Positions 8,035 to 17,555 of a stretch of 64,000 nt of DNA are shown here, piece after piece. This DNA comes from Pseudomonas sp. PDM05. Lineage in GTDB: Bacteria; Pseudomonadota; Gammaproteobacteria; Pseudomonadales; Pseudomonadaceae. The notes below the pieces were generated by a model. That model was given only the letters and a program-made list of their open reading frames with translations. It searched no databases and had not been told where the DNA came from. Position 1 is the stretch's first letter. Every line of letters begins with the position of its first letter. Where the stretch lies: positions 186,001 to 250,000 of the forward strand of contig NZ_JACVAC010000003.1 in the NCBI RefSeq assembly GCF_014851685.1, read 5' to 3'. The position numbers and the translations under genes are program-made.

Positions 8035-9699
8035 TCAACCCAGTAAAGCCTCACGGCCTTTGCCGAAGGTCAGGTACTCGATCAGCTCCGGCAACGGCAA
8101 CGGCTTGCTGATCAGATACCCCTGGGCCTGGTCGCATCCAAACAACCGCAACAACGCCAGTTGCTCAGGGGTTTCCACACCCTCGGCCACCACTTCAAGG
8201 TTGAGGTTGTGGGCCAGGTTGATCATCGCGTGCACCAGCTTGCGGTTCTCTTCGCGCTCTTCCATGCCGCCGACAAAGCTCTTGTCGATCTTGAGCAAGG
8301 CAATCGGCAGGCTGTTGAGGTGCACGAACGATGAAAAACCGGTGCCGAAATCATCCAGGGAAAAGCGCACGCCGAGGCGACCGAGGGCGTCCATGGTCTG
8401 CTTGACCAGATCGCTGCGGCGCATCACGGCGGTTTCGGTGAGTTCGAATTCCAGCCATTGCGCTTCCACGCCGCGTTCGGCGATCAGCCGGCTGAGGGTG
8501 GAGAGCAATTGGCTGTCCTGGAACTGGCGGAACGACAGGTTGACCGCCATGTGCAACGGCGGCAGGCCACGTTCGCGCAGGTCTTGCATGTCGCGCAGGG
8601 CCCGGGAAATCACCCAGTAACCCAACGGCACGATCAGCCCGCTTTGCTCGGCCAGGGGCACGAATTCGCTGGGCGGCAACAGGCCGCGCTCGCCGTGACG
8701 CCAGCGCACCAGGGCTTCGAGGCCGACGATGTGCCCGTCGTCCAGGTCCAGGCGCGGCTGGTAGTGCAACTCCAGCTCATCCCGACGCAAGGCGCGGCGC
8801 AGTTCGCTTTCCAGGTCGGCCAGGCTGCGCGCGTTACGATTGATGCGTTCGTTGAAAATATGAAAGGTGCAGCCCTGTGTGCTCTTGGCTTGCTGCATGG
8901 CGATGTGGGCGTGCCACATCAGCGGGTCGGCGCCAGCACGCGCACGCGCATGGGCCATGCCCAGGCTGCAACCGATCAACAGGCTTTCACCGTCCACCCA
9001 GTAGGGTTCGGCCATGACCTCGGTAATGCGTTCGGCCATCCACTCGGCGCGCTGGGGCGCACGGCGGGTGTCGATCAGCAGGGCGAATTCGTCGCTGCCC
9101 AGGCGCGCCAGTTGGTCGCCGGCTTCCAGCTGGCTCTTGAGCCGCGAGACCACTTGCAGGATCAACCGGTCGCCGGCCTGGTGCCCGAGGGCGTCGTTGG
9201 CGTGACGGAAATTGTCGAGGTCCAGGTGACCGAGGGCCAGGCCGCGACCTTCATTCTCGGCCAGCCGCGCCGCCAGCAAGGTCTGGAAACCCTGGCGGTT
9301 GGCGATACCGGTCAGCGGGTCTTGCTCGGCGAGGCGTTGCAGGGTGTTTTCCAGCACACCGCGTTCGCGCACATGGCGCAGGCAGCGGCGCAATGTATCG
9401 GCGTCCAACACCGTGCGAACCAGCCAATCGCTGGCACCCAACGGCGGCACCAGCGGCTCCTGCTCCAACAGCAACACACACGGCAAGCTGCAACGACCGG
9501 GAGCGGGTTGCAGGCCTGGCGTGGTCAATAGCACGGCACCGTGGTCGTCATCAAACAGACGACTTACGGAATCCCAATTTGGTGCACTGATCAGCACAGC
9601 CCCATCGCCCATCGGCGCCAGGCACTCGCGCAACAACGCTGCCCATGCCGGCTCATCGGCCAGCAGCAGCAAACGCAAGGGTTCGACAGGCGTAGACAA
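8035..9699 (-). CDS. proE: GGDEF/EAL protein, probable c-di-GMP phosphodiesterase
   Basis: A 554-residue protein. Residues 1-115 resemble a degenerate receiver-like domain, about 122-285 is GGDEF and about 296-545 is EAL. The diguanylate cyclase signature is degenerate (GSDEF, 201-205), and the usual allosteric RxxD site reads E192-A-G-D195, so cyclase activity and product inhibition are probably lost. The EAL half looks intact: EAL 328-330 in GLEALVRW, ELTETAVM, the DDFGTGFSS loop, KIDKSFV and VVAEGVET. This points to c-di-GMP hydrolysis. Its position next to rep matches PA5295 (ProE), on which the symbol rests. Confidence 0.85.
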   Translation of the reverse strand: MSTPVEPLRLLLLADEPAWAALLRECLAPMGDGAVLISAPNWDSVSRLFDDDHGAVLLTTPGLQPAPGRCSLPCVLLLEQEPLVPPLGASDWLVRTVLDADTLRRCLRHVRERGVLENTLQRLAEQDPLTGIANRQGFQTLLAARLAENEGRGLALGHLDLDNFRHANDALGHQAGDRLILQVVSRLKSQLEAGDQLARLGSDEFALLIDTRRAPQRAEWMAERITEVMAEPYWVDGESLLIGCSLGMAHARARAGADPLMWHAHIAMQQAKSTQGCTFHIFNERINRNARSLADLESELRRALRRDELELHYQPRLDLDDGHIVGLEALVRWRHGERGLLPPSEFVPLAEQSGLIVPLGYWVISRALRDMQDLRERGLPPLHMAVNLSFRQFQDSQLLSTLSRLIAERGVEAQWLEFELTETAVMRRSDLVKQTMDALGRLGVRFSLDDFGTGFSSFVHLNSLPIALLKIDKSFVGGMEEREENRKLVHAMINLAHNLNLEVVAEGVETPEQLALLRLFGCDQAQGYLISKPLPLPELIEYLTFGKGREALLG

Positions 9700-9955
9700 G
9701 CTAGCTCCCTAGACTCTGCAAGATTTCGTTGGCGACAGGCAGTATGACGTGCGGCCTGACAATCACCAATGATAGGGGTTATCAAATACACAGACTGCAC
9801 GCAGTTAGTCGCAAATGCCCTGACATCCTGCGGCAAAGTAGCAAAACCGGCAAATTTAGATCGAGTGGTACGTCACACCGTCGTTCTGAGAGAGCAGAAT
9901 CCTGCCAGCCTGTTAAAATGCCCGCCCTTTTGAACAACGACTCCTGAAATTCTGT

Positions 9956-11965
9956 ATGTCCCGACTCAATCCCCGGCAGCAAGAAGCCGTGAACTACGTC
10001 GGCGGCCCTCTATTGGTGCTCGCCGGCGCAGGCTCCGGCAAGACCAGCGTGATCACCCGCAAGATCGCGCACCTGATCCAGAACTGCGGCATCCGCGCCC
10101 AGTACATCGTCGCCATGACCTTTACCAACAAGGCGGCGCGGGAAATGAAAGAGCGCGTCGGCACCCTGCTCAAGGGTGGCGAAGGCCGTGGCCTCACCGT
10201 GTGTACCTTCCACAACCTGGGCCTGAACATCATCCGCAAGGAGCATGCACGCCTGGGCTACAAACCGGGCTTCTCGATCTTCGACGAGACCGATGTGAAG
10301 TCGCTGATGACCGACATCATGCAGAAGGAATACGCAGGCGACGACGGCGTGGACGAGATCAAGAACATGATCGGCGCCTGGAAGAACGACCTGATCCTGC
10401 CGCCCCAGGCCCTGGAAAACGCACGCAACCCCAAGGAACAGACCGCCGCCATCGTCTACACCCACTACCAGCGCACGCTCAAGGCGTTCAACGCGGTGGA
10501 CTTCGACGACCTGATCCTGCTGCCCGTGAAGTTGTTCGAGGAACACGCCGACATCCTCGAAAAATGGCAGAACAAGGTGCGCTACCTGCTGGTGGACGAA
10601 TACCAGGACACCAACGCCAGTCAGTACCTGCTGGTGAAAATGCTCATCGGCAAACGCAACCAGTTCACCGTGGTAGGCGACGACGACCAGTCGATCTACG
10701 CCTGGCGCGGCGCCCGCCCGGAAAACCTGATGCTGCTCAAGGACGACTACCCGTCCCTGAAAGTGGTGATGCTGGAGCAGAACTATCGCTCCACCAGCCG
10801 CATCCTGCGTTGCGCCAACGTGCTGATCTCGAACAACCCCCACGAGTTTGAAAAACAACTGTGGAGTGAGATGGGCCACGGCGACGAGATCCGCGTGATC
10901 CGCTGCCGCAACGAAGACGCCGAAGCCGAGCGCGTGGCCGTGGAAATCCTCAGCCTGCACTTGCGCACCGACCGGCCCTACAGCGATTTCGCGATCCTGT
11001 ATCGCGGCAACTACCAGGCCAAGCTGATCGAGCTGAAATTGCAGCACCACCAGGTGCCGTATCGCCTGTCGGGCGGCAACAGCTTTTTCGGACGTCAGGA
11101 AGTAAAAGACCTGATGGCCTACTTCCGGCTGATCGTGAACCCGGATGACGACAACGCCTTCCTGCGCGTGATCAACGTGCCGCGCCGCGAGATCGGTTCC
11201 ACCACCCTGGAAAAGCTCGGCAACTACGCGACCGAACGCAAGATCTCGATGTACGCCGCCACCGACGAGATCGGCCTGGGCGAACACCTGGACACCCGTT
11301 TCACCGACCGCCTGTCGCGCTTCAAGCGCTTCATGGACAAGGTCCGCGAGCAGTGCGCCGGCGAAGACCCGATCAGCGCCCTGCGCAGCATGGTCATGGA
11401 CATCGACTATGAAAACTGGCTGCGCACCAACAGCTCCAGCGACAAGGCCGCGGATTACCGCATGGGCAACGTCTGGTTCCTGATCGAAGCGCTGAAGAAC
11501 ACCCTGGAAAAAGACGAAGACGGCGAGATGACCGTCGAAGACGCCATCGGCAAGCTGGTGCTGCGCGACATGCTCGAACGCCAGCAGGAAGAGGAAGACG
11601 GCGCCGAAGGTGTGCAGATGATGACCTTGCATGCATCCAAGGGCCTGGAATTCCCCTACGTGTTCATCATGGGCATGGAAGAGGAAATCCTCCCACACCG
11701 CTCCAGCATCGAAGCCGACACCATCGAGGAAGAACGCCGACTGGCCTACGTGGGCATTACCCGCGCCCGTCAGACCCTGGCCTTCACCTTTGCCGCCAAG
11801 CGCAAGCAATACGGCGAAATCATCGATTGTGCCCCCAGCCGGTTCCTGGATGAACTGCCGCCGGACGACCTGGCCTGGGAAGGCAATGACGACACCCCGA
11901 CCGAGGTGAAAGCCGTTCGCGGCAACACCGCCCTGGCGGACATACGCGCGATGCTAAAGCGCTAG
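9956..11965 (+). CDS. rep: ATP-dependent DNA helicase Rep
   Basis: A 669-residue UvrD/Rep superfamily 1A helicase, which unwinds DNA 3'-5' and helps forks pass bound proteins. Visible motifs include the Walker A loop AGAGSGKTSV (about residues 22-31), motif II DEYQDTNA, GDDDQSIYAWRGA, and the C-terminal TLHASKGLEFPYVF and VGITRARQ. Length and ending are typical for Rep. A weak possible -10 (TAAAAT, 9915-9920) lies in the 256-base gap upstream, where nothing else is recognisable. It is followed by xpt on the same strand. Confidence 0.97.
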   Translation: MSRLNPRQQEAVNYVGGPLLVLAGAGSGKTSVITRKIAHLIQNCGIRAQYIVAMTFTNKAAREMKERVGTLLKGGEGRGLTVCTFHNLGLNIIRKEHARLGYKPGFSIFDETDVKSLMTDIMQKEYAGDDGVDEIKNMIGAWKNDLILPPQALENARNPKEQTAAIVYTHYQRTLKAFNAVDFDDLILLPVKLFEEHADILEKWQNKVRYLLVDEYQDTNASQYLLVKMLIGKRNQFTVVGDDDQSIYAWRGARPENLMLLKDDYPSLKVVMLEQNYRSTSRILRCANVLISNNPHEFEKQLWSEMGHGDEIRVIRCRNEDAEAERVAVEILSLHLRTDRPYSDFAILYRGNYQAKLIELKLQHHQVPYRLSGGNSFFGRQEVKDLMAYFRLIVNPDDDNAFLRVINVPRREIGSTTLEKLGNYATERKISMYAATDEIGLGEHLDTRFTDRLSRFKRFMDKVREQCAGEDPISALRSMVMDIDYENWLRTNSSSDKAADYRMGNVWFLIEALKNTLEKDEDGEMTVEDAIGKLVLRDMLERQQEEEDGAEGVQMMTLHASKGLEFPYVFIMGMEEEILPHRSSIEADTIEEERRLAYVGITRARQTLAFTFAAKRKQYGEIIDCAPSRFLDELPPDDLAWEGNDDTPTEVKAVRGNTALADIRAMLKR

Positions 11966-12595
<630 letters not shown>

Positions 12596-12625
12596 GCACT
12601 ACTCCTGAACGCGCACAGTTAAAAA

Positions 12626-12714
12626 TGTGGGAGCTGGCTTGCCTGCGATCGCGGTGGTACAGCGACATTGATGTCGCCTGACACTCCGCTATCGCAGGCA
12701 AGCCAGCTCCCACA
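12626..12714. repeat. REPIN of a variant REP class, 89 bp
   Basis: Inverted pair of 24-base arms (12626-12649 and 12691-12714) beginning TGTGGGAGCTGGCTTGCCTG. It differs from the other REPINs in this window at the GCTGGCTTGCCTGC core, so it belongs to a second REP class. It is located between the convergent xpt and acyl-CoA hydrolase/transferase genes. Confidence 0.88.
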
Positions 12715-12733
12715 GTTGGTTTTGTGTGGGTTG

Positions 12734-14656
12734 TTAGTGCGCGGTGGCCTGTAGGCCGGCGAGCAGCAGGCGCTGGTACAAGTCCTCTTTCAGCCCTTCC
12801 GGCTGATCCAACCCCATCCGTTTCAAGTGCTCTGGAAACACCTCCGGCTCCGGCGCATCCAACGCCGCCTTGCCCAACTCCAAAATCTCCGTCAGCTTGA
12901 ATTTGCTCTTGAGCCAGTTCAACGCGCGCAACAGATCCCGCTCCTCCTCGGTAAAGTCGCTGCCCAGCGGGTACTCCGTAAACAACCGTCGATGCCGTGC
13001 CTGGATACCTGTGAGCCGCTGCGGCGTGTTGTCGGCAAAGCGCGGATCGAGCTGAAAATCCTTGGGCAACTTGCCGGCCTTCTGTGCCTGTTCGATCAAG
13101 TCGTGCTGGAAGCGTGAGTCGGTGATATTGAGCAACGCCTCAATCACCTTGGCATCCGTCTGACCGCGCAGGTCGGCGATTCCGTACTCGGTGATGACAA
13201 TGTCCCGCAAGTGTCGGGGAATGGTGCAGTGGCCGTAGTCCCAGACGATATTGGAGCTGACCTCCCCCGCCGCCTCGCGCCAGCTGCGCAGGATCAGGAT
13301 CGAGCGCGCGCCCTCCAGCGCATGGCCCTGGGCCACGAAGTTGTACTGCCCGCCCACACCGCTGAGTACCCGGCCATCTTCCAACTGGTCGGCCACCCCC
13401 GCACCGAGCAAGGTGACCATGATTGCGCTGTTGATAAACCGCGCATCCAGGCGTTGCAGGCGCTTGAGTTCTTCCTGGCCGTACAGCTCGTTGATGTAGC
13501 TGATGCGGGTCATGTTGAATTCAAGGCGTTTGCCGTGGGTCATCTCCTGTAGGCGCTGGTAAAAACTCCGCGGCCCGACAAAGAAACCGCCGTGGATCGA
13601 AACCCCATCCGATTGCGCGGCATCGTCCAGGGTGCCGGCGTTGGCCTGTTCCTGGGTCGGCACATCCGGGTAGACCTTGCGCCGCACAATCCCGGCATCG
13701 GCCAGCACCAGCAGACCGTTGACGAACATTTCGCTGCAACCGTAAAGGCCGCGGGCGAAGGGTTCGACGCCGCCTTCATGGCTGATCAGCGGCGCCCACT
13801 GGTACACGTCGAGGTCGGTCAGCAACGAGCGGTAGGCTTCGTTGTCGGCCTGGCGCGCCAGCAGCGCGGCGGTCAGCGCATCGCCCATGGAGCCGATGCC
13901 GATCTGCAAGGTGCCGCCATCGCGCACCAGGGTGCTGGCGTGCAGGCCGATAAAGTGGTCCTGAAACCCCACCGGCATGTTTGGCGTGGAGAACAGCGTG
14001 GTGCTGTCCTTTTCGTCGATCAGGTAATCAAAGGCGTCCATGCCCAGTTCGGAATCACCGGGCATGTAGGGCAACTCGGTGTGGACCTGGCCGACGATCA
14101 GGACGGTTTCCCCGGCGGCGCGGCGCTTGGCGATCATCGGTAGCAGGTCGAGGGTGATGTCAGGGTTGCAGCTCAGGCTCAGGCGATCAGGATGCTCGGC
14201 GCTGCTGGCCACCAGTTGCGCCACCAGGTTCAGGCCGGCGGCGTTGATGTCCCGGGCGGCGTGGCTGTAGTTACTGCTGACGTAATCCTGCTGGGCCGAA
14301 GTGCTGTGCAGCAGGCTGCCGGGCTGCATGAAGAACTGCTGCACGCGGATGTTGTGTGGAAGGCTGTCTTTGCGTAGGTCGGCGAGAAAATCCAACTCGG
14401 GATAATCGCCAAACACCCGTTCAATAAAAGGTTCGAGAAAGCGTTTCTGCAAGCCGTCGCCCAGGGTTGGACGGCCCAGGCTCAGCGCGGTGTAGATCGT
14501 CAGCGCCCGCTCCGGCAGCTTGGCAACGCGCCGGTACAACGCATTGACGAACAGGTTGGGCTTGCCCAGACCCAACGGCATGCCCAAATGAATATGCGCC
14601 GGCAAACGCGCGAGTACGTCGTCAACTGCTTGCTCGATTGAACACAACTGCACCAT
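12734..14656 (-). CDS. acetyl-CoA hydrolase/transferase family protein
   Basis: A 640-residue member of the acetyl-CoA hydrolase/CoA-transferase family, which moves CoA between short-chain acids or hydrolyses acyl-CoA. The N-terminal half carries the first CoA-transferase domain. The C-terminal domain has the hallmark GVGGQYNFV near residue 420 and ITEYGIADLRG about 70 residues later. It is longer than the 500-residue succinyl-CoA:acetate transferases; the extra length is in the interdomain region and C-terminal tail. It sits between xpt and cycB, downstream of cycB on the same strand but separated from it by a terminator. The preferred acyl group is not evident. Confidence 0.85.
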   Translation of the reverse strand: MVQLCSIEQAVDDVLARLPAHIHLGMPLGLGKPNLFVNALYRRVAKLPERALTIYTALSLGRPTLGDGLQKRFLEPFIERVFGDYPELDFLADLRKDSLPHNIRVQQFFMQPGSLLHSTSAQQDYVSSNYSHAARDINAAGLNLVAQLVASSAEHPDRLSLSCNPDITLDLLPMIAKRRAAGETVLIVGQVHTELPYMPGDSELGMDAFDYLIDEKDSTTLFSTPNMPVGFQDHFIGLHASTLVRDGGTLQIGIGSMGDALTAALLARQADNEAYRSLLTDLDVYQWAPLISHEGGVEPFARGLYGCSEMFVNGLLVLADAGIVRRKVYPDVPTQEQANAGTLDDAAQSDGVSIHGGFFVGPRSFYQRLQEMTHGKRLEFNMTRISYINELYGQEELKRLQRLDARFINSAIMVTLLGAGVADQLEDGRVLSGVGGQYNFVAQGHALEGARSILILRSWREAAGEVSSNIVWDYGHCTIPRHLRDIVITEYGIADLRGQTDAKVIEALLNITDSRFQHDLIEQAQKAGKLPKDFQLDPRFADNTPQRLTGIQARHRRLFTEYPLGSDFTEEERDLLRALNWLKSKFKLTEILELGKAALDAPEPEVFPEHLKRMGLDQPEGLKEDLYQRLLLAGLQATAH

Positions 14657-14748
14657 CCGACCCTCCTGAACATTCCGTGATTAGGGGTTGGACAGAGAGT
14701 GGCGGGTGTTTGCTGCAATGAACAGCCCTCAGCACACATAACGGGCAC

Positions 14749-14776
14749 AAAAAAGCCGCTCGTAAGCGGCTTTTTT
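14749..14776. terminator. bidirectional intrinsic terminator
   Basis: A 6-bp GC-rich stem (GCCGCT at 14755-14760, AGCGGC at 14765-14770) with a CGTA loop, flanked by A6 and T6, so it can end transcription from either strand. It lies directly downstream of cycB. Confidence 0.9.
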
Positions 14777-14792
14777 GGCGAAGATCGGCGGA

Positions 14793-15215
14793 TTAAAGCC
14801 CGGACATCTTCTTGATGGCGCCCTTGAGGTCGTCATCCGAGCAATCAGCGCAGGTGCCTTTTGGCGGCATGGCGTTGATACCGGTGATCGCCTTGGCCAG
14901 GATGCCGTCGAGGCCGCCCTGGTGGTCGGCGCGCTCTTTCCAGGCGGCGGTGTCGCCGATTTTCGGCGCGCCCAACAGGCCGGTACCGTGGCAGGCGTTG
15001 CAGTGCTTGGCAATGATGTCATCCGGGGTTTTCGCCCCGCCTCCACCAGCGGCGACAGCGACTTCCATCCCCTTGCATTCCTGGCCCTGGACGCAGACTT
15101 GGCCGACCGGCTCCAGGCGTTTGGCAATGTCATCATTGGTCGCAGCTTGAGCGCTGACAGCCCATAGGGCCAGTACGGTTGCTGGTGCAGCCAGCATTTT
15201 CATAATTAGGTTCAC
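14793..15215 (-). CDS. cycB: cytochrome c5
   Basis: A 140-residue periplasmic monohaem cytochrome c. It has an N-terminal signal peptide ending near AVSAQA (about residue 24), the haem attachment motif CNACH (about 72-76) and a probable axial methionine in the NAMPPKG segment. Two extra cysteines (CADCS) near the C-terminus are typical of the c5 family. Such proteins carry electrons to terminal oxidases or other periplasmic acceptors. It matches PA5300 by position. A bidirectional terminator follows. Confidence 0.93.
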   Translation of the reverse strand: MNLIMKMLAAPATVLALWAVSAQAATNDDIAKRLEPVGQVCVQGQECKGMEVAVAAGGGGAKTPDDIIAKHCNACHGTGLLGAPKIGDTAAWKERADHQGGLDGILAKAITGINAMPPKGTCADCSDDDLKGAIKKMSGL

Positions 15216-15384
15216 GCGTTCACCCTCAATGGTGGCTATTCACGCCTGCGGCCACGGTTTCGCAGGCGGCGAAAGTATAACGGTTAGCCCGCCGGGCCGA
15301 AACAACCCTATTAAATAAAGGGGGATTCAGCCCTGCGGATACGGCTGCGGGAACCTCTGCAACGCTGGCAGGGCGCCTCTTTTG

Positions 15385-15933
15385 TTAAAAGTTCGCGGGT
15401 GTGGCTGCGCTGATTAGTCGCGCCGGCACATCGAACGGATTGCGAAAACGATGGGGCTTGGTGCTTTCAAAGTAGTAGCTATCGCCGGCTTCGAGCACAA
15501 AAGTTTCAAGACCGACCACCAATTCCAGACGACCTTCCACCAGAATCCCGGTTTCTTCGCCTTCATGGGTGAGCATTTCTTCGCCAGTATCGGCGCCCGG
15601 CGGGTAGATCTCGTTGAGAAACGCAATCGCCCGGCTGGGGTGCGCCCGGCCTACCAGTTTCATGGTGACGGCGCCGTCAGAGATGTCGATCAGCTCATTG
15701 GCTTTATAGACGATCTGCGTCGGTATTTCCTGGAGGATCTCCTCGGAAAAGAACTCGACCATGGACATGGGGATACCGCCCAGCACCTTGCGCAAGGAGC
15801 TGATCGAGGGGCTGACGCTGTTTTTTTCGATCATCGAAATGGTGCTGTTGGTGACACCCGCACGCTTGGCGAGCTCGCGCTGGGAAAGACCCTTCAGTTT
15901 ACGGATGGATTGCAGTCGTTCGCCGACGTCCAA
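15385..15933 (-). CDS. pauR: XRE/cupin transcriptional regulator, PauR-like
   Basis: A 182-residue regulator with an XRE-type helix-turn-helix (about residues 5-62, with LSQRELAKRAGVTNSTISMIE) joined to a C-terminal cupin domain (about 105-180). This is the PuuR/PauR architecture, in which the cupin senses polyamines or their glutamylated forms and relieves repression. In P. aeruginosa, PA5301 (PauR) at this place represses putrescine and cadaverine catabolism genes. Polyamine catabolic genes are also present in this window (19980-21272 and 26059-27552), which supports the name. The upstream gap has a symmetrical sequence that may be an autoregulatory site. Confidence 0.88.
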   Translation of the reverse strand: MDVGERLQSIRKLKGLSQRELAKRAGVTNSTISMIEKNSVSPSISSLRKVLGGIPMSMVEFFSEEILQEIPTQIVYKANELIDISDGAVTMKLVGRAHPSRAIAFLNEIYPPGADTGEEMLTHEGEETGILVEGRLELVVGLETFVLEAGDSYYFESTKPHRFRNPFDVPARLISAATPANF

Positions 15934-15960
15934 TGCAGGAGCCTCCTAGGATTCAGGCTT

Positions 15961-16008
15961 TGTTGTAATTGAGCGTTATCATGGCGACAGCGTTCAGTAT
16001 TTACAACA
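15961..16008. promoter_or_regulatory. widely spaced inverted repeat upstream of pauR
   Basis: TGTTGTAA (15961-15968) and its exact complement TTACAACA (16001-16008) are 40 bp apart, close to four helical turns, in the pauR promoter region. It is a candidate autoregulatory operator; the assignment is inference from symmetry and position. Confidence 0.45.
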
Positions 16009-16049
16009 CTTGGGCCTAAATCCCGGGCAGCGGCGTTCGTAGCGGGCGG

Positions 16050-17123
16050 TCAATCGCCGCAATAGAGCCTTGGCACTCGGCGCAGGTTGCAGAAGATCTG
16101 GTAGGGAATGGTTTCGGCGGCAGTGGCGATGTCGCTGGCGAGGATGTTTTTGCCCCACAGCTCCACGGTCGAACCGAGACCCGCCTCAGGCACGTCCGTC
16201 AGGTCGATGCACAGCATGTCCATGGACACACGGCCGAGCAATTGGCTGCGCTGCCCGGCGACCAGTACCGGCGTACCGGTCGGTGCGTGGCGCGGGTAAC
16301 CGTCGGCATAGCCCATCGCAACCACGCCGATGCGCATCGGTTTTGGCGTGATGAACTTGGCGCCGTAGCCCACCGGCTCGCCGGCCGGCAGTTCACGGAC
16401 GCAAATGACTTTGGATTCCAGGGTCATCACCGGCTGCAAGCGCGCGGCCACGGCCTGGTCTTCGCCAAACGGCGTCGCGCCGTACAGCATGATGCCGGGG
16501 CGCACCCAGTCGCTGGACACGTTGGGCCAGCCCATCACCGCCGGCGAGTTGCGCAGGCTGACCTCGGCCGCCAGGCCTTGGCGCGCCGCGTCGAAGACCG
16601 CCACTTGCTCATCGCTGCGCGCACAATCAAGCTCATCGGCGCGGGCGAAGTGGCTCATCAATACGATCTTGGCCACTTTGCCGCTGGCCAGCAGGCGCTG
16701 GTACGCCTCGTGATAATCCTTGGGATGCAGGCCGACGCGGTGCATGCCGGAGTCAAGCTTGAGCCAGATGGTCAGCGGCTTGCTCAGCCTGGCCTGCTCG
16801 ATCGCCTCCAGCTGCCACAACGAATGCACCACGCACCACAAATCATGCTCGATGATCAGTGGCAGCTCGTCAGCCTCGAAAAAACCTTCCAACAGCAACA
16901 CCGGCGCGCGGATACCGGCGGCGCGCAGCTCCAGCGCCTCTTCGATACACGCCACGGCAAACCCATCGGCGTCGGCCTCCAACGCCTGGGCCACCCGCAC
17001 GGCACCGTGGCCATAGGCATCCGCCTTGATCACGGCAAGGGCCTTGGCCCCCGTGACTTCACGGGCCAATTGGTAGTTGTGGCGCAGGGCTTGGAGATCG
17101 ATCAGGGCACGGGCAGGACGCAT
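16050..17123 (-). CDS. dadX: catabolic alanine racemase
   Basis: A 357-residue PLP-dependent alanine racemase interconverting L- and D-alanine. The PLP-binding lysine is K33 in [11 protein letters not shown], and the second catalytic base is the tyrosine of VGYGAKF near residue 253. It is the last gene of the dadA-ridA-dadX run and so is the catabolic isozyme: it makes D-alanine for DadA. The gap of 78 bases after the RidA gene contains no obvious terminator. It matches PA5302. Confidence 0.96.
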   Translation of the reverse strand: MRPARALIDLQALRHNYQLAREVTGAKALAVIKADAYGHGAVRVAQALEADADGFAVACIEEALELRAAGIRAPVLLLEGFFEADELPLIIEHDLWCVVHSLWQLEAIEQARLSKPLTIWLKLDSGMHRVGLHPKDYHEAYQRLLASGKVAKIVLMSHFARADELDCARSDEQVAVFDAARQGLAAEVSLRNSPAVMGWPNVSSDWVRPGIMLYGATPFGEDQAVAARLQPVMTLESKVICVRELPAGEPVGYGAKFITPKPMRIGVVAMGYADGYPRHAPTGTPVLVAGQRSQLLGRVSMDMLCIDLTDVPEAGLGSTVELWGKNILASDIATAAETIPYQIFCNLRRVPRLYCGD

Positions 17124-17201
17124 GGCGGCAGGCTTCTAGGCGACAGAGTGAAGAAAAACCGATGCCGCCCAATAACGTCGGCACCGGGGGAGGATCTGGG
17201 T

Positions 17202-17555
17202 TTACGGCAGCGCAGCCACGACCGACAGCTCTACCAGGATTTGCGGTTCGCACAACTTGGCTTCGACCGTGGCGCGGGCCGGGGCGACGCCCTTGGGCAG
17301 CCACTTGTCCCACACCGCATTCATGCCGGCGAAATCGGCGTCGATGTCTTTCAGGTAGATCGTCACCGACAGCAACTTGGTCTTGTCCGTACCGGCCAGG
17401 TCCAGCAAACGCTCGATATTGGCCAGGGTTTCACGGGTCTGCTGTTCAATCCCGGCGTTCATGTCGTCGCCGACTTGCCCGGCCAGATAGACGGTGCCGC
17501 TGTGGACTACGATCTGGCTCATGCGCTCATTGGTGAGCTGGCGCTGGATTGACAT
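17202..17555 (-). CDS. RidA-family reactive enamine/imine deaminase
   Basis: A 117-residue YjgF/YER057c/UK114 protein. Members hydrolyse reactive enamines and imines released by PLP and flavin enzymes. The C-terminal segment has the typical [19 protein letters not shown] pattern with the conserved arginine. The gene overlaps the end of dadA by 29 bases, so translation is tightly coupled. Its place between an imine-forming flavoenzyme (DadA) and a PLP racemase (DadX) suggests it clears their reactive by-products. It matches PA5303. Confidence 0.93.
   Translation of the reverse strand: MSIQRQLTNERMSQIVVHSGTVYLAGQVGDDMNAGIEQQTRETLANIERLLDLAGTDKTKLLSVTIYLKDIDADFAGMNAVWDKWLPKGVAPARATVEAKLCEPQILVELSVVAALP

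Noticed and set aside
10010..11809. A long open frame antisense to rep (about 599 codons)
   Set aside because: High-GC shadow of rep; the product is His/Val/Gln-rich without domains.
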